Translations under genes and position numbers: made by a program
Notes under the pieces: model-generated
Told to the model about the DNA's origin: nothing
Databases searched by the model: none
Seen by the model: the letters and a program-made list of their open reading frames with translations, nothing else
NCBI GenBank assembly: GCA_030549775.1
Contig: CM060172.1
Coordinates: forward strand, 129,197,122 to 129,261,121
Length of the DNA: 64,000 bases
DNA from: Tamarix chinensis
Taxonomy: Eukaryota > Streptophyta > Magnoliopsida > Caryophyllales > Tamaricaceae
Direction: 5' to 3'
Part shown: piece by piece, positions 12,801-25,498 of the stretch
Layout of the letters: each line of letters starts with the position of its first letter
Numbering within the stretch: position 1 is the stretch's first letter

Positions 12801-13369
12801 AAGCACACTGAGTGAACATATTCATTAGTATAATTTAATCTACATCATATTGATGTTGTCAATCAACTCTCGAATGTCATAGTTCTTCTTCACCTATGGT
12901 AAGTCATCCTCCAAGTATTGTTTGTTCTAAGTTTAGTGATATCGAGACTTAGATGGTGCTATGGGGTCTAATCATGGCATGATGTGTTATCATACGGAAA
13001 TTGTGGATTCATATTCATTAAATATAAGCTTAGAAGGGACATGGAGGTATGGCAATTCATTAAATGTGATATGTACAGGATTTGGTGACTCGTCATGCAT
13101 TGAATCAAAGGGTGTTCCTAAAGCTTGTTGTTGAAAACATAGAGTGTGTTTCTCATTGGGAAGGACTAGCTCCAAAATATAATTGGTGACAACAACCAAA
13201 CTTTGTAACTTTCTTTGTAACAATATATAATTTGGTCTTTTTTTTGCTTAAGTTATCATGGATTAAATACAACTTTGCCACAAATTGCTCCACCTAATCA
13301 ACAACAACCTAATCAAATCATTATTGTTACATTATGTAGGTAACCTTGGAAATGGGTTTCCATTACCAT
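12801..13369. other. Probable remnant MULE flank, no clear gene
   Basis: No recognised protein. The 77-codon minus-strand frame at 12990-13223 has no motif and may be a shadow of decayed MULE sequence. Confidence 0.4.
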
Positions 13370-16300
13370 TATAACACCTCCATTTTCATAACCATATTTT
13401 TTACAAGACATTTTGCAAAAGCTAAATAAGAAATGCAATATGTTACTACCTCATTTAACATAGGAGAGCTACACCAAATACCCAACCTATATTGGGTGAA
13501 AGGCTAAAAAGTAAACTTATATCTCAAGAGGTAGGTGTGGTTGCCACTTGACCCAAATTCAATACAAGCCTTACAAAATTATATGTAAAATAGTATAAGA
13601 TCAAATGATCTAGTAGAGCTCGGCACAAGCCAAAATAAAATAGAATGTGATACCCTAAAGATCCAGACTACATCACTTATCGAGCCAACTAGGAACTCAA
13701 CACTCTCAATCCCACACAAGCAAAGCATGATATATCTACACAAGAACTTAAAAGGTGTGTTATTAGAATGATGAGTGTGCTCAGTAAACATAACCTATTA
13801 CAAACAATAGCATGCCCACATAATACATTAATACATGATGATACTGAGAACATAATCATGGTACATGATATGAAATACATGAGGCATGTTGAGATGGATA
13901 AATACTCGTAAATCATGTTAACAATAAATCATACATGATACATGCGTAAACTTAACCATATAAGGTAACTTTTGATGTAGGATTATCCTCATTTGATGAT
14001 CACAATCTCATCTTTAGTTTTCCCAATTTTGAAAGCCAAAAAACTCTCCTTACTTGGACAAACTCATCATCCAAACCTAACCATGAAAACCTTGTCAACC
14101 CCCCTTTTGTACCATCCACAAAACACCCAAAAGATGGCCACTAAAAGCTACATTTTTTCAAGTTTTTTACCCATCTTTTAAACCTATTTTCCCTTAATAT
14201 TTTAGCCCTAAAAATAAAATAAAAAATCATCAATTAGAAAGAAGAATGCAGATATAGGGAAGGATAAGGAAGGCTAGAAGACATTCCTTACTTCTTTTTG
14301 TTAGAACATGTGCTATATCAATTAGAATATGTGCAAAGTAGGTGAGGGCAACTCATAATCTACTCAAACTTCCTCCCCAAGAACAAAACTCATGGATGGA
14401 ATTTAAGTAGATTTTCTCCTTTGTTTTAGCTCAAATCACTTATTCTATAAGTGTCAATGATAGAATGCAAGCAAAAGAAACTCAAATTTTTGGCTGCCCA
14501 TTTACTCTCTATGAACCGAGAATCTTCACTTCATTTCTCTAGTGTAAGAGTTTGAATAATTTTCAAAAATCTTTCAAGATCTATTCTAAGATTTTAAACC
14601 TTAGATGGCTCATGCAAGTATTTATTCAATGGGCTACAAAGAATCATTTTTAAAACTTCCCCCATTTCTCTCTCGTATTTTTTGTTGTTCTGAAGTTTTA
14701 GAACACCAACTTCTAGCAATACCCAAGTTGGATCTCATATGCATCAACTTCAAGCAAGAAACCTAGGGTAGTAAATCTCATAAACTACAGACGTGTGGAT
14801 CCAAACTCGGTGACACAAGCTTGGACATCTAGTTCTACCACCAATGGACATAACCCATGGGCACAAACAATATCAACAAGGCATAAATGCCCAAGTATAT
14901 ATGGACATATGTCCTACCACAATGAAAAAATTCAAGGGTATAATTAGAAACATAGTCATCTCGGCGAGGAATCAATACATATAGCCATCTTGACAAATGA
15001 ATCTCAACACAAGGCCATAATAGCAAGTAATCCCATCATATAGTCATCGCATCTAGGAATATCAACACATAATCATCATGGATAGGAATCTCATTATATA
15101 GCCATCATGGGTAAGAATCAACATATATGGCCATCATGGCTAGGAATATCATTATATAGCCATCACAATTAGGAATCTCAATATATGGCAATCGCAGTTA
15201 AGAATCAACACATGGTTATCACGACTATGAATCTCATTATATGTTTATCATAGGTAGTAATCAACACTCATGGACATTATGGATAGGGATTAACACATGA
15301 CCATCTCGATTAGGAATCTCAACATATATCACAAAGATATTCATTAATACAAAACTTTAAAGAACGTTTGCATATCATTCAAAACCATGAAAACTGTTTA
15401 TCCAAATGATCACTAAGGATCATAAAATCCCTCAAAACTATTTAGCAAAACATCCCAAAAACAAATGCCAGAGGCCCCAATAATTTTTTTCCCTTTAAAG
15501 TAAATGTGGTGCACCACGCACCAAGTAAGAGTCTTGAAAACCAATTAAAATTCAAACTTAGATCAACAAGGCCCTAAAGTCCAATCTACTATAATACTCA
15601 TCTATTTAGTCATTCAAGTACCAAAACATGCTTAAAAGACTTGAAGCCTAATTCACACGTTCAGATAACACAAAACGATCACTAAAAAAATAGTTTTGCT
15701 GATATGACCAAAATCAACAAAAAAATGCAAATAAAATTACCTTAACTAGTAAAATAATGTCTCACATCAAATTTGGAAAAATTATTAATATTCTCAAAAA
15801 TCACTATTTATCATCTGATAGAAATGTCAATTGATACCAATAAACTTTAAAATAAAATCCAAAAAAAAATTATTACCCAAAATCACAATTCATTAGGTCC
15901 CACTATTCATACATATTTACTATTTATAAGAGGTAAAATGGTCAAATGGTCAAATGTTAAATGTTGTGGTTTACCTTTAACTCTAGAAGTCCACTAAAGC
16001 CTTTTAGGGGTATTTTAATCATATTATGGTTAATCGTCTCAAAACTATAATTATTTAAATATTAAACCCTGCTTAAGATAATTAAGGTGTCATTAACCAA
16101 GAACACTTTAATATAGGGAAGAACGTTAGGAACACAAAAAACATTCTAAACTTTCATGATTTTCAACCAAAAATTAGAGCACCCAAACATACTCAAATCA
16201 AGGCATGTTATGCATGAAAAATCATCTACAAATGGCAAACAATAATATGGTATAATCAATTTCATAAAACACCCAAAGAGCTAGAACCCCCTACATCATA

Positions 16301-16870
16301 CAATTTTTCAATCAAAGATAAAAAAAATGCTTAGGATCATCAAAGCATAAAATGTTATACATCAAAATTAATGTATTAATTACAAAGATTAACATATTAT
16401 CATCAATTTTAAAAAATATATATATAATTAATTACAGATTATTTTTAATATTTTTAAGCTCAAAAATACTAATATAGTGATCCTTAAATCTTCATCAATG
16501 TTGGATGCTAAAATGGTCGTTTTAGGGTTTAAAATACTAGAATAAGGCTAACTAAGATATAAATAACACTTTTTCCTAAAGATCTCCAAATAAAATTTTA
16601 AAATAGCTCAGGAGAATAAAAAAATAAAGATTCAAAAAATGATAGAATTAGGATGGTTTAGAATAGGCTTAATAGTTAAAGTGGCCTAGAAGATCTCAAA
16701 TAAACGAACTTGTAAGAAAGGGTTACAAAATGGAAATAAAATGTTTCAAAAACAAAACTAGGGTTCCCAATTTGATAAGGGTGTAATAAAAATTATACAA
16801 TAATGTAATTGTATTTTTAAATACAAACGATCCTTAACATGCCAGGGTTTTCAAGGAATGGGGTATTACA
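13370..16870 (-). mobile_element. Long LTR unit H, minus orientation, old
   Basis: On the given strand it starts TATAACACCTCC and ends GGGGTATTACA, the reverse of the long-LTR superfamily layout (family ends TG-A/T-AATACC... and ...GGTGTTACA). ACCAT precedes it and ACCAC follows, a probable 5-bp target duplication with one change. It contains a ~33-bp minisatellite (14950-15330). No protein-coding domain is present. At 3.5 kb it is either a solo LTR or a coding-free non-autonomous element. It is more decayed than units A and C. Confidence 0.55.
14950..15330. repeat. ~33-bp degenerate minisatellite (GCCATCATGGCTAGGAAT unit)
   Basis: About eleven units of the form ATAGCCATCATGG-N-TAGGAATCTCAACAT follow each other with scattered changes. 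It occupies about the place within the LTR that the CCACCGG module takes in units A to D, and may be its counterpart in this lineage. Confidence 0.75.
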
Positions 16871-16989
16871 ACCACCTATTTTATGTAATATCTTGAACCA
16901 CACCAAGAGGTTATGTTGAAATCACATGTAGGGCATTGCTCACATGTAGGATATTGCTCGTCCTCAGCCATCTAATGAGTAATACATTT

Positions 16990-17595
16990 GGTTAATTCAT
17001 TAGATGCATAAAGAATCACTACTTAATCCCTATTGATCTATCCTATCTACAAGTGTACAAAATCAAAGTAGTATTGTTAAGGTATCATACCACAAGGACT
17101 AAAGAGTGAACACCAGAAAGATTATTAGACTTTACTATGTTTAAACGATTGAAAATGTGTTTGATGAAACTATTCTTAAACAAATTATCAAAATTATCAA
17201 AAGAAATAAAATACTAAAATGAAGTTAACTAGAGTTTATTTGAAGAGAAAATTGGCTAAGGCTCCAATCAAATATCTTAATTTATAGTATATCATATAAT
17301 ATCACAAGTCCTAACCCTAAATTTGAGCCTAATGCATAAACAAGGATAATTGTTGTTATATTTTTTAAGCCACAACAACCTATATTCAACTACAATTTGA
17401 TTATTTCTTGCTTAAACTTATGCAATTAATACTGCATTGAACTCAATTAGTCGTCTTTTTTGTTGTATAGATTCAATTAACGCCTATTGACATGTTAATC
17501 ATACTATATCACTATGTTCTATGAATCTGTTTATAATACAATGAATTTAACATAACCCTAATCTTGGGTGATTAATATTTTAATCAAAATTATTC
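16990..17595. repeat. Possible dispersed repeat (ACAAGTGTACAAAATC block)
   Basis: The block begins ACAAGTGTACAAAATCAAAG and continues through ACCACAAGGACTAAAGAGTG to AATTGGCTAAGGCTCCAATC. To me it resembles a non-coding block seen in other plant repeat elements. No second copy is in the window and no boundaries can be fixed. No coding signal. Confidence 0.3.
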
Positions 17596-20276
17596 CATAA
17601 TACTAAGTTTTTTAACTAAACTCTAACCCTAATTCTAAAAAATTTCTCCTTTTTTTGTTTCCTTTTCCCTTTTCTTTCTTTTCCCATTTTCCTTTTGTTA
17701 TTATCTTTCCCCAAGTTCTTCTCTTCTCCTCCATGAATCCCTTCCTTGCCAACTGATTTGTGCTTGGTTTGGTTCACCGAACCAGACTTCCCCAATTATC
17801 CCAACTATTACTAGGCATTCACTCCTCCATCATCTCCCAACCTTAATTAAGTAACCTTTATGCTATACACTGCCATACCTTATTGATATGCGCCTGAATA
17901 CACCACCACTCCATGCCTCACCTCTCAGCCTTCTCACGACATCCATTTAAATGACATATGCCACCACTAATAACATTTCCCTCCCTTCCTTATTTATTAC
18001 CGAACCAGACTCACCCCATACGCTATCTCTTCCTTCCCTCAACTTCTTTGTGCTTCATTTCATTGATGTCCTCTAATAACATGTAGAGAAGTTGTGTAAT
18101 ATATATAGCCTTACACAACCATACCCTTACCTACATCACCACCCAATGCAACCTCATCTTAGTTGCATTAACCCTAGACACAAAATCCCATAGTTGTGCC
18201 CATCCTTTATGCAATCTTCAACCTTTCACCAACTTTATTCTTCAACAACTCCAACCTCACATGGCATCCACCCCAACTATTTTGTCCAAACATGTTGCAC
18301 CACCATAGCTAATTCACCTAGCCACAAATCAACCCCTTGGCTATGCCATCCCGTCACGCATGTCATCACCACTTGCACCAATCTCCCACACAACTTGTGC
18401 TCCTCAATTTGCTTCGGTTTTGCTTCTATTTCATCCTCATTTTCCTTAAATTTTGCATTGTTATTTTCCTAATTTATAACCATGTATTCATATTTATTTT
18501 TAGGTGATTTTTTTGTGTTCACAGAGGAAGTGTTTTAAGATTATTCCTACTAAGAGATTGGTGTCATTTGGTAAGGATACATGACGTAGTTAGGAATTTT
18601 TGAATGTCATGTATAATTTTGTGTGCACTATCATTTTTGGTATTATTAATAATGTGGAATCGAATTATGAAAAGTAACTACCATCTAAAAAGCATGCACA
18701 TATATGATATTGTTGCGATGAATCTTGTTTTGAAACCCTAAGAGGGGTAGTGTGATCTGGTATATCAATATGCCATTGGCTAAGTATGGAAAGTGGGTGA
18801 TGATTATGTTTAAGTTGTTTGATCATGTGATAAATTTAATGTTAGAAAATAATAATATCAGATTTTTAGGGTTTTATGGAAATTAGGACATTATGGCTAT
18901 CTTAAGAGTATTTTAGACATTTTGTCATAATATATAAAATAATTATGGCATGATAGTTACTGAGAGTCATAAATTTTGCTAGGAGTATCATAATCAAATG
19001 GTGGTTGAGTAGGATACAAGTTTTCTAAAAATATTCTTTGAGGCATTTAGGTAAGATAAGGATATTTAATCAAAAAGGGTTAAATATGGACTTTTGATAT
19101 GCTAAGGTGGTTAGGGATTTAATATATGTTATGTTATTTAAGTAAAATAATTGGGGTAATTATGAGAAAAATAATTTTAATAAAATGAGAAAATGGCTAA
19201 ACTATGAATAATAATAGCCCTAGAGGCAAGCTTGTTATCACATCTTTAGGACGTTGGTTTTAGATCTTGATTTTTAGATATGTTAGGAAGTTGCGCAAAA
19301 TTTGGTGTTTAAATTAGTGTTGTTGGAGAAGCTGCACCGATCTTGTGAAATTAGGATTTTCGCAGGGGCGTCATGGCCTTTAACCTTAAATAATGACCCA
19401 ATTATCTATTAATTGTGTATTTACGTGCATTTCATATTTATGATAAGCTTGTATGACAACATTGAATAGTTAATAGTATAATAAGGAATTAATATTTAAG
19501 TGAAAGATCGCATGAATTAGAGTTGGTTATACTAGTCTGTAGCTAGGAGCATCGTGCCCTAAGATTGTACCAATCTATTCCATTAGGCAAGAATAGTGGC
19601 TAGGAGCATTCCAACATGGGATTGTTATCGTTGATACCATTCCATCATTTATGAATAATGGGGTCCTTAAACTCAACTCAATAAAGAAATGGATATAAGT
19701 ATACCTCTTATGGAACTTTTTCGGTTCCTCTCTTTAGTCATATTATGATATGATTTGTATACATAAATAATATTTCCATTCGACGTTAAGTGTTATGAAT
19801 ATCCTTTTTCTATGAATGTATTGTCATCTTACTCGGTAAGTAGCATACTAATCATCCTTATTATGGGTCATACTCATTCCCACAAGCAAATATACTATAT
19901 TTTGTTTACTAAGACACTGAAGATTGTTTATATTATTTCCTTGCTTATTATTCCTTTCATGTGGAAGAGTTATTAAATTATATTTGGGGTTGGACATAGA
20001 GTCATGTTATATAGTTACTAGTTTTTTTTCGAGATTCATTTTTGGACTCTTAGTTCCGGTTGATCCTTTTTTTGTATAATTTTACTCGGAGTTAATATCC
20101 AATTGTTTATTTAATTGTTTATCTCATTTTAACTTCTAATTATTTTTTCCTTGTATTCAATGTAAGAATGGTATGGTAAACCAAATTTATATTGAGTACA
20201 GCGGTAACACCCGTTTACCTTGTTATTATGCTTTCATTAAACGAAAAAATTTAGTAGTAAATTTTGGGATGTTTCA
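17596..20276 (+). mobile_element. Long LTR unit I, plus orientation
   Basis: It follows the layout of unit C in shortened form: an AT-rich start (CATAATACTAAG), a CT-rich tract (17640-17720), C-rich DNA (17760-18400), TAAGTAGCATACTAATCATC followed by TTATGGGTCATACTCATTCC near 19840-19885, AGCGGTAACACCCG (20200-20213), and the end TAAATTTTGGGATGTTTCA. The 5' boundary is approximate and no target duplication was found. The open frame 18194-18472 lies in its C-rich part and is not believed to be a gene. Confidence 0.6.
20153..20199 (+). promoter_or_regulatory. Hairpin near the 3' end of LTR unit I
   Basis: GTATTCAATGTAA (20153-20165) pairs with TTTATATTGAGTAC (20186-20199) across a loop of about 20 bases, immediately before the conserved GCGGTAACACCC. 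It sits where units A, B, C and G also have a stem, but the stem sequence is different. Confidence 0.6.
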
Positions 20277-21399
20277 CTCTTTTCCCCTAATCTCTTAATC
20301 TCAATGGAAGTTCTCTGTGTCAAAAGTTGATCAAGGTTTTTGATTACAGCATTTATATAATAATGCAACCCACATAGTCACATATTCAAATTAAGAAAAT
20401 TATATAAATATTCAACATGTTAGGATCAAGTGTTATCTTTTCACCTTAGCATAAGAAAACTAGTACATGATGTGATTGAGGCATGAAATACCAAAATTAA
20501 AGACATTTATCGTATTCAAAATATAGATATATAGAAAGTGATAAGTAAGCCTTGAAATTGCAATTCAAATGAAAAAAATATAATCAACCGTCTTTAATTT
20601 AGATTATAGGTGAAATGGAGAAATGGATGAAAGTTGGATAGGAATGTGAGAACAATGATGAGAAAACCCTCTTTATGCTATCAAAATATATCCACCAAAA
20701 TAAAATAAGCAACCATTTAAATCATGTGGTGAGTTGTAAAGAAAAATCAAATGTTTATTGATTATAGTATGAACTTGGATCTTCCCCATGAACATCAAGT
20801 GTGTGAATGGGTGGGTAGGTGTCTCTATTTCTTTTAAACTAAAATTGTTGATTGAGGTATTGAGCATAACCCCTATTTATGAACACAGGGGTGGGGATTG
20901 TGTTATCCTTTAATTCAACATCGACTTCATTTTTTTATGTACATATACAAGTAGTGTTTTTCAATACTAGGGATGGTGTTGGCTCTTAGAACCTTTATTT
21001 GATGCCTTAGTTGAGTTCCAAACCTCACATTTTGACTCAATTTGACATCATTATTCTCCAAATACTTACACGATTGGTTAAAATTAGTAACCAAGAACAA
21101 AGAGCCAAAAAAATGAATACAAGTGCAATGAATTCTCATCAAATGAAGCATACCACACCCTCCATTCCTAATCAAAAAACACACATATCATATATACCCA
21201 ATTGGTAAGCTCGTTGTTCAAATTTCCAAACACTACTACCACATCTCATATATAGTGAAAAAGTGTGTAGATGGATCATAAGGAGGATCCTCAAGATGTG
21301 CATTAAGAACAAAAGGGTGAATCCGCTACATGAATCACTCAACGTACCCTAATGTAGCATCATACTAACATGTTTAGGTAAGTAGAACTTAGGAAATAT
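20277..21399. other. Unassigned DNA between LTR unit I and the PMD pseudogene
   Basis: No recognised gene. Overlapping short open frames on both strands at 20927-21208 have no family features. The right part may hold the decayed C-terminal end of the PMD gene. Confidence 0.4.
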
Positions 21400-22560
21400 C
21401 ATGTAGGTGATGATATCAAATAACCCACAGTCTACCAACACTTAATCAATCAACCCTGTAAAACATGACCTTCAACCCTGGAAAAAAATTAGTTGCTAGT
21501 GGAATAGAAACTTCTAGGACAAGTTGGACATATCTAGAATAGTGCATCACTTGATCAAGCATGTATGGCCCCACAACATCTAAGCATTGAATACGTCTAT
21601 AGTAGAATGTCATAGCATAACAAGTTGTAACATTGCCCACGTAAGGCATGAAATAAACATACAATAGTATAAATTAAAGACTATAATAATATTAAATTTG
21701 TGACATATTATTAAAGAAAATTTAAAGTACAAAATTTTATTAACCTCCATCACAAGTATGTCATTTAAGCGCCTCTTATAATGATCCAAATTCTCAGTCA
21801 ACTTGGTTAGGCAATGTTATCAACTAGTATCCCACTTTAGAGCTTCGAGCTTATCTAAATGATTTCTACTTAATAGTGATCAATGGGAAATAGGAAATTG
21901 CTTGTTTACCCAAGCCTATAAAAAATACAATGTGTTATATAAACTATGATTGTGATATTAATTACTATTATCATGACATCTTACATATTACACAAATAAT
22001 AACCATGGCTTATTACATTTAAAGGTGTAGAATATCCACAAAATGAGGCAGTCGATCTAAATGACCTTACCCAACTACTAGTAAAGGTAAAATAAAGCAA
22101 CAACTTTCAATGCCTTACATCTAATCCTGCCTCCCCACATTAGCCAATATTAATCATAATAACCATAATGGTGCATGATTAGATGACTTGTAGATGAAAA
22201 TGGTCATCAAGAACAAATACCAAAGATACTCCTAGGTCTTAAGCTAGATCTTTATGCAAACATTATTCAACATGTCCTTCAAGTTACTATACTTGAACAC
22301 CATACACTTCAAATATCACTTCTTACATTCTTCAAGGTTGTTGCCACAAAATTTAGTAATAAATGCAATATTAGCATCGTATGCATCCTCACTAACACAT
22401 ATCTCTATCAACCTAAGTGTCCAAAATGTAATACACATCGTGCAGTGTGATCGTCATATCTCCAAAGGGTATGTGAAAGTTTTTGGTCTAGGGTTTCCAC
22501 CACTCAATAAAAGCACAGGTGAACAGACAATTATAATGATCATACATAGTAGTGTGAAGA
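21400..22560 (-). pseudogene. Plant mobile domain (PMD, 'aminotransferase-like') gene, decayed
   Basis: Read on the minus strand. The clearest block is FIEWWKP-stop-TKNFHIPFGD continuing MTITLHDVYYILDT (about 22516 down to 22430). It follows the PMD pattern in which a WRPET..FHLP segment leads to a GE.TITL.DV..LLGL helix. Downstream, KFCGNNLEEC and, at 21446-21664, YFMPYVGNVTTCYAMTFYYR and VVGPYMLDQVMHYSRYVQ fit the conserved region around the DRV.RQFG motif. Stops and frameshifts interrupt it. PMD genes occur as host genes (MAIL1-like) and inside large transposons. The lack of introns and the decay here favour a transposon copy. His/Gly-rich trinucleotide repeats lie upstream (22850-22940). 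Confidence 0.7.
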
Positions 22561-23149
22561 CAATCGACCCCACTAGCCTTGATGATCTCTCTAGCATCTT
22601 CAACAAGATAATGTAGAGACGCAAGAGCCATAAACCATGAATGAATCCTCATCATTAATCGAAACTACAATTAGATGAACATTCAAAGGAAACACTTACA
22701 TTATAAATAATTATTAAACAATGATGCATGTGTTAAAAATTACCTAATGTTGCCATATAACACTGACCACGTGAAACTTAAAACTCTTCAAAAAATCAAA
22801 AATCTCCAAACAACTTGGAGTAGTTCCATACATATGCCAATCAAAAGGATTGACATTACCACCACCACCATATTGTACAAAAGACCAACATCACCACCAC
22901 CACCATGTCCCATAGAAGGACCAGCATCATCATGAGCACCATCATCCTCTATCTTCTCATCAAATATATGATTTTCTATCATGCAAGGGACCTTAGAATG
23001 TGCTCATGCTAGCTCTCGAATACAACTCACAATAACCATGTGCTTATCTACTTTACTAGTAGGAGCAAAACCTAACAACCCACTTTTAGATAATTGTTTC
23101 TCTCTTCCCACCATCCATAAATAATATAAAAAGGCAAATATATCAAGGA
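22561..23149. other. PMD gene 5' side with (ACC)n-type trinucleotide runs
   Basis: Two short runs of ACC/CAC trinucleotides near 22857-22905 create a Gly/Val-rich minus-strand frame (22788-22982). No N-terminal PMD coding sequence or promoter could be identified. Confidence 0.35.
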
Positions 23150-23879
23150 ATAACTTTTAAGTATTTTTTTATTAATTATTAATGGTTTATTACTTACTAC
23201 AACTATTTATGAACTAATACTTATTAATTACTATTACTAATTAGTTACTAACTATTATTTATTACAAATAATTAAATATTAAATACTAATCATTACAACT
23301 TATCAATTTTAATAGATATTTAGTGATCAATAGTTAATCAACGATTATATATTATTTATTATTAACTATTATTCTTTATAGGCTAACAATAATTAATTAT
23401 TACTAAATCCTATTAATATAAAGTATTAACTACTAATTATTAATATTCTATCATTTTTATTATGATTTATTAACTAACAATTATTAAATATTATTTATCA
23501 ATTATTTTTTATTATTATGAATACTTTTATATTATTAATTATGAATAATTATTAATTATTAATTACTATTATTTCTCAAATTTAACTAAATAAAAATAAT
23601 AATTAGTTATTATTTATGAATTACTATTAAATATTATTACCTACTAGCTATTAACTATAATTAATTATTATAATTTATTATCAATTTATTATTAGTATTA
23701 GTTATCAGCCCCTCACTATTATTATTTATTATTATATCATGAATGTTAATATAAATGGATAAATACAAGCTATTAATAATTATAAAATATTAATTTATTA
23801 ATATTATTTAACTATTATTAATGAATTAATTATCAAGTAATAATAATTAAGTACATGCTAATTTTGAAAGTAGAGATGC
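23150..23879. repeat. A/T low-complexity tract (TTAATTATTAAT words)
   Basis: About 700 bases of TTAATTATTA, TTAACTATTA and similar words with very few G or C. It could be a slipped array derived from one short unit. Compare 10590-10830. Confidence 0.75.
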
Positions 23880-24060
23880 CAATTTTCTCCATGGATTCAA
23901 ATTATCATCAAGGACACTCGATTTGGATTTAGGTTTAGGGTTCGGGGATCCATATCAAAGATTTTTTTCAGGGATAGGGCTAGGATGAATGTGGGATATC
24001 TGTTCTCAAACCTACTATATATGATATATATTTTTTCTAAGTTTAATCTAAATTAAATAT
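23880..24060. repeat. Dispersed GGGGATGGGG-type repeat, copy 2
   Basis: Contains GGTTCGGGGATCCATATC and CAGGGATAGGGCTAGGATGA, an arrangement like that at 6380-6660 and 36118-36300. Confidence 0.4.
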
Positions 24061-25183
24061 ACATTATAAATATGTAGTTGGATATTAATGATCCCTACCC
24101 CCAAACTCCTTTTCACTTTCAGACTTTCACCTCAAGTGCTACCCAACCCTTATCCCCAACCTATCATCTCATATCCAACCCTCCATTTAGCATAGGTGGC
24201 AAGACACCGAGCACTTCATTCCACCTAGAGCATAACCATGCATCATAGCACTTCACAACTTGCCTATTTAGTCTTTGTTTTCCAACTCCACTCTTTAGAG
24301 TAGTCCCATCTAATGTTCGATTACTTTCATTTCATCCCTCGCCATGTTCAATGACCAACTTCAAGATTCAACACACCTATTGTTACATACACCATTTTCA
24401 ATTAATTTTGGTTTCAAGATAGGACATATTTTACCATTTAAGGATATAATTATAATACCTTAAAGTTTATAACCTTAAATTAGAAATTTTAACTTTTTAA
24501 TCTTTAATTATTGATTTAATTATTTTTTTCAACCGTTAATTTACAAACCTTGATAAATTACTTAATAAATTAATATAATTATTCTATCTCACTATTTATT
24601 TTTAAATAAACCCCAAACCTAAAATTTTTACTATATTTTTTTCCTAACTTAATACCCTAATTATCGGATAAATTAACATAATATTATCCTAATAACCTAA
24701 ATTTAGTCTAATTTTTTATTCTAACCCTAAATATATTTTCTTTTCTTTTCCCTTTTTCCTTTTTCTTCCTTTTTCTTCATTTTCCATTTTCTCCTATTAG
24801 GTTAGCCTGTCTCCCTTCCTTCTTTTTTTCTTTTGTGTCAACCCAGCCTTTCTTTCTTTATTCTTCTTCTCCTACGTAGGTTGGCCTTCTCCCCTCCTTC
24901 TCTTTCCCGAGCAGCCCAACCCAACCTCCCTTCTTCTCCTTCTTCCCTAGTTTACACATTGTGCCCTAGCTTGCATCGCCATATTTCCTTTCTTGAAAAA
25001 CACGTATGCACCACCTCCCTCCTTGTGCTTCTTTTCTTCCCTTTTTGGCTATACAACACCCTCTCTCTCATTTGCCTACACTGGCCAACCCTACAACCCC
25101 CTCCTACCAACCCATCAACCCTACATCACCCTATCCTTACCTACCTATTTCCCTACCACCTCCCACCTATCGTCCACATACCT

Positions 25184-25488
25184 TGTAACACCCCGAGTAG
25201 ATACAACCATGCGGGGGCTACCTTGTAGTGCTTTTGGATTCATCGGCTGACCCTACAGATCAACACGAGTCCTTTCAACGCGCTTTTTCCTCACTCATGT
25301 GCTTCCTAAGAAATTTTTAGAAAATTCTAAAAAGTCCCAGGAGGGTCACCCATCCTAGAATTGTTCCACGACTAGCACACTTAACTGTAAAGCTCTTTAG
25401 GATGGAATCACCAAAAGGATGGTATACCGTGTTGATATAATTAGCCATATTGATTCTTATAACACTCCGCTCAAATTGGGATACTACA
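25184..25488 (-). mobile_element. Solo Cassandra TRIM LTR carrying 5S rRNA-like sequence
   Basis: On the given strand it runs from TGTAACACCCCGAGTAG to GGGATACTACA, 305 bp. It is flanked by TACCT on the left and TGCCT on the right, a 5-bp duplication with one change. Its centre reads as the reverse complement of 5S rRNA (see 25334-25434), the diagnostic feature of Cassandra, a terminal-repeat retrotransposon in miniature. Two more LTRs of the same family are at 59612-60340. Only one LTR is present here, so recombination has removed the rest. Confidence 0.85.
25334..25434 (-). other. 5S rRNA-derived segment in the Cassandra LTR
   Basis: In sense orientation it reads GGTATACCATCC, then AGTTAAGTGTGCTAG (5S box A region), then AGGATGGGTGACCCTCC (5S box C region). 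These are the internal RNA polymerase III promoter blocks of plant 5S genes, with few changes. It is not a functional 5S gene: both ends have drifted and it sits in an LTR. Confidence 0.85.
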
Positions 25489-25498
25489 TGCCTAAGGT

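Noticed and set aside
12990..13223. 77-codon minus-strand frame beside the MULE
   Set aside because: No motif; probably a shadow of decayed plus-strand transposon sequence.
14950..15330. CRISPR-like array of regularly spaced repeats
   Set aside because: The units are contiguous degenerate minisatellite copies without unique spacers, and the setting is plant nuclear DNA.
22254..22616. 120-codon plus-strand open frame
   Set aside because: It is the antisense shadow of the PMD pseudogene, whose conserved residues are read on the minus strand.
25184..25488. Genuine 5S rRNA gene
   Set aside because: The 5S-like part is bounded by TG...CA LTR ends and a target duplication and lacks proper 5S ends, so it is a Cassandra LTR.
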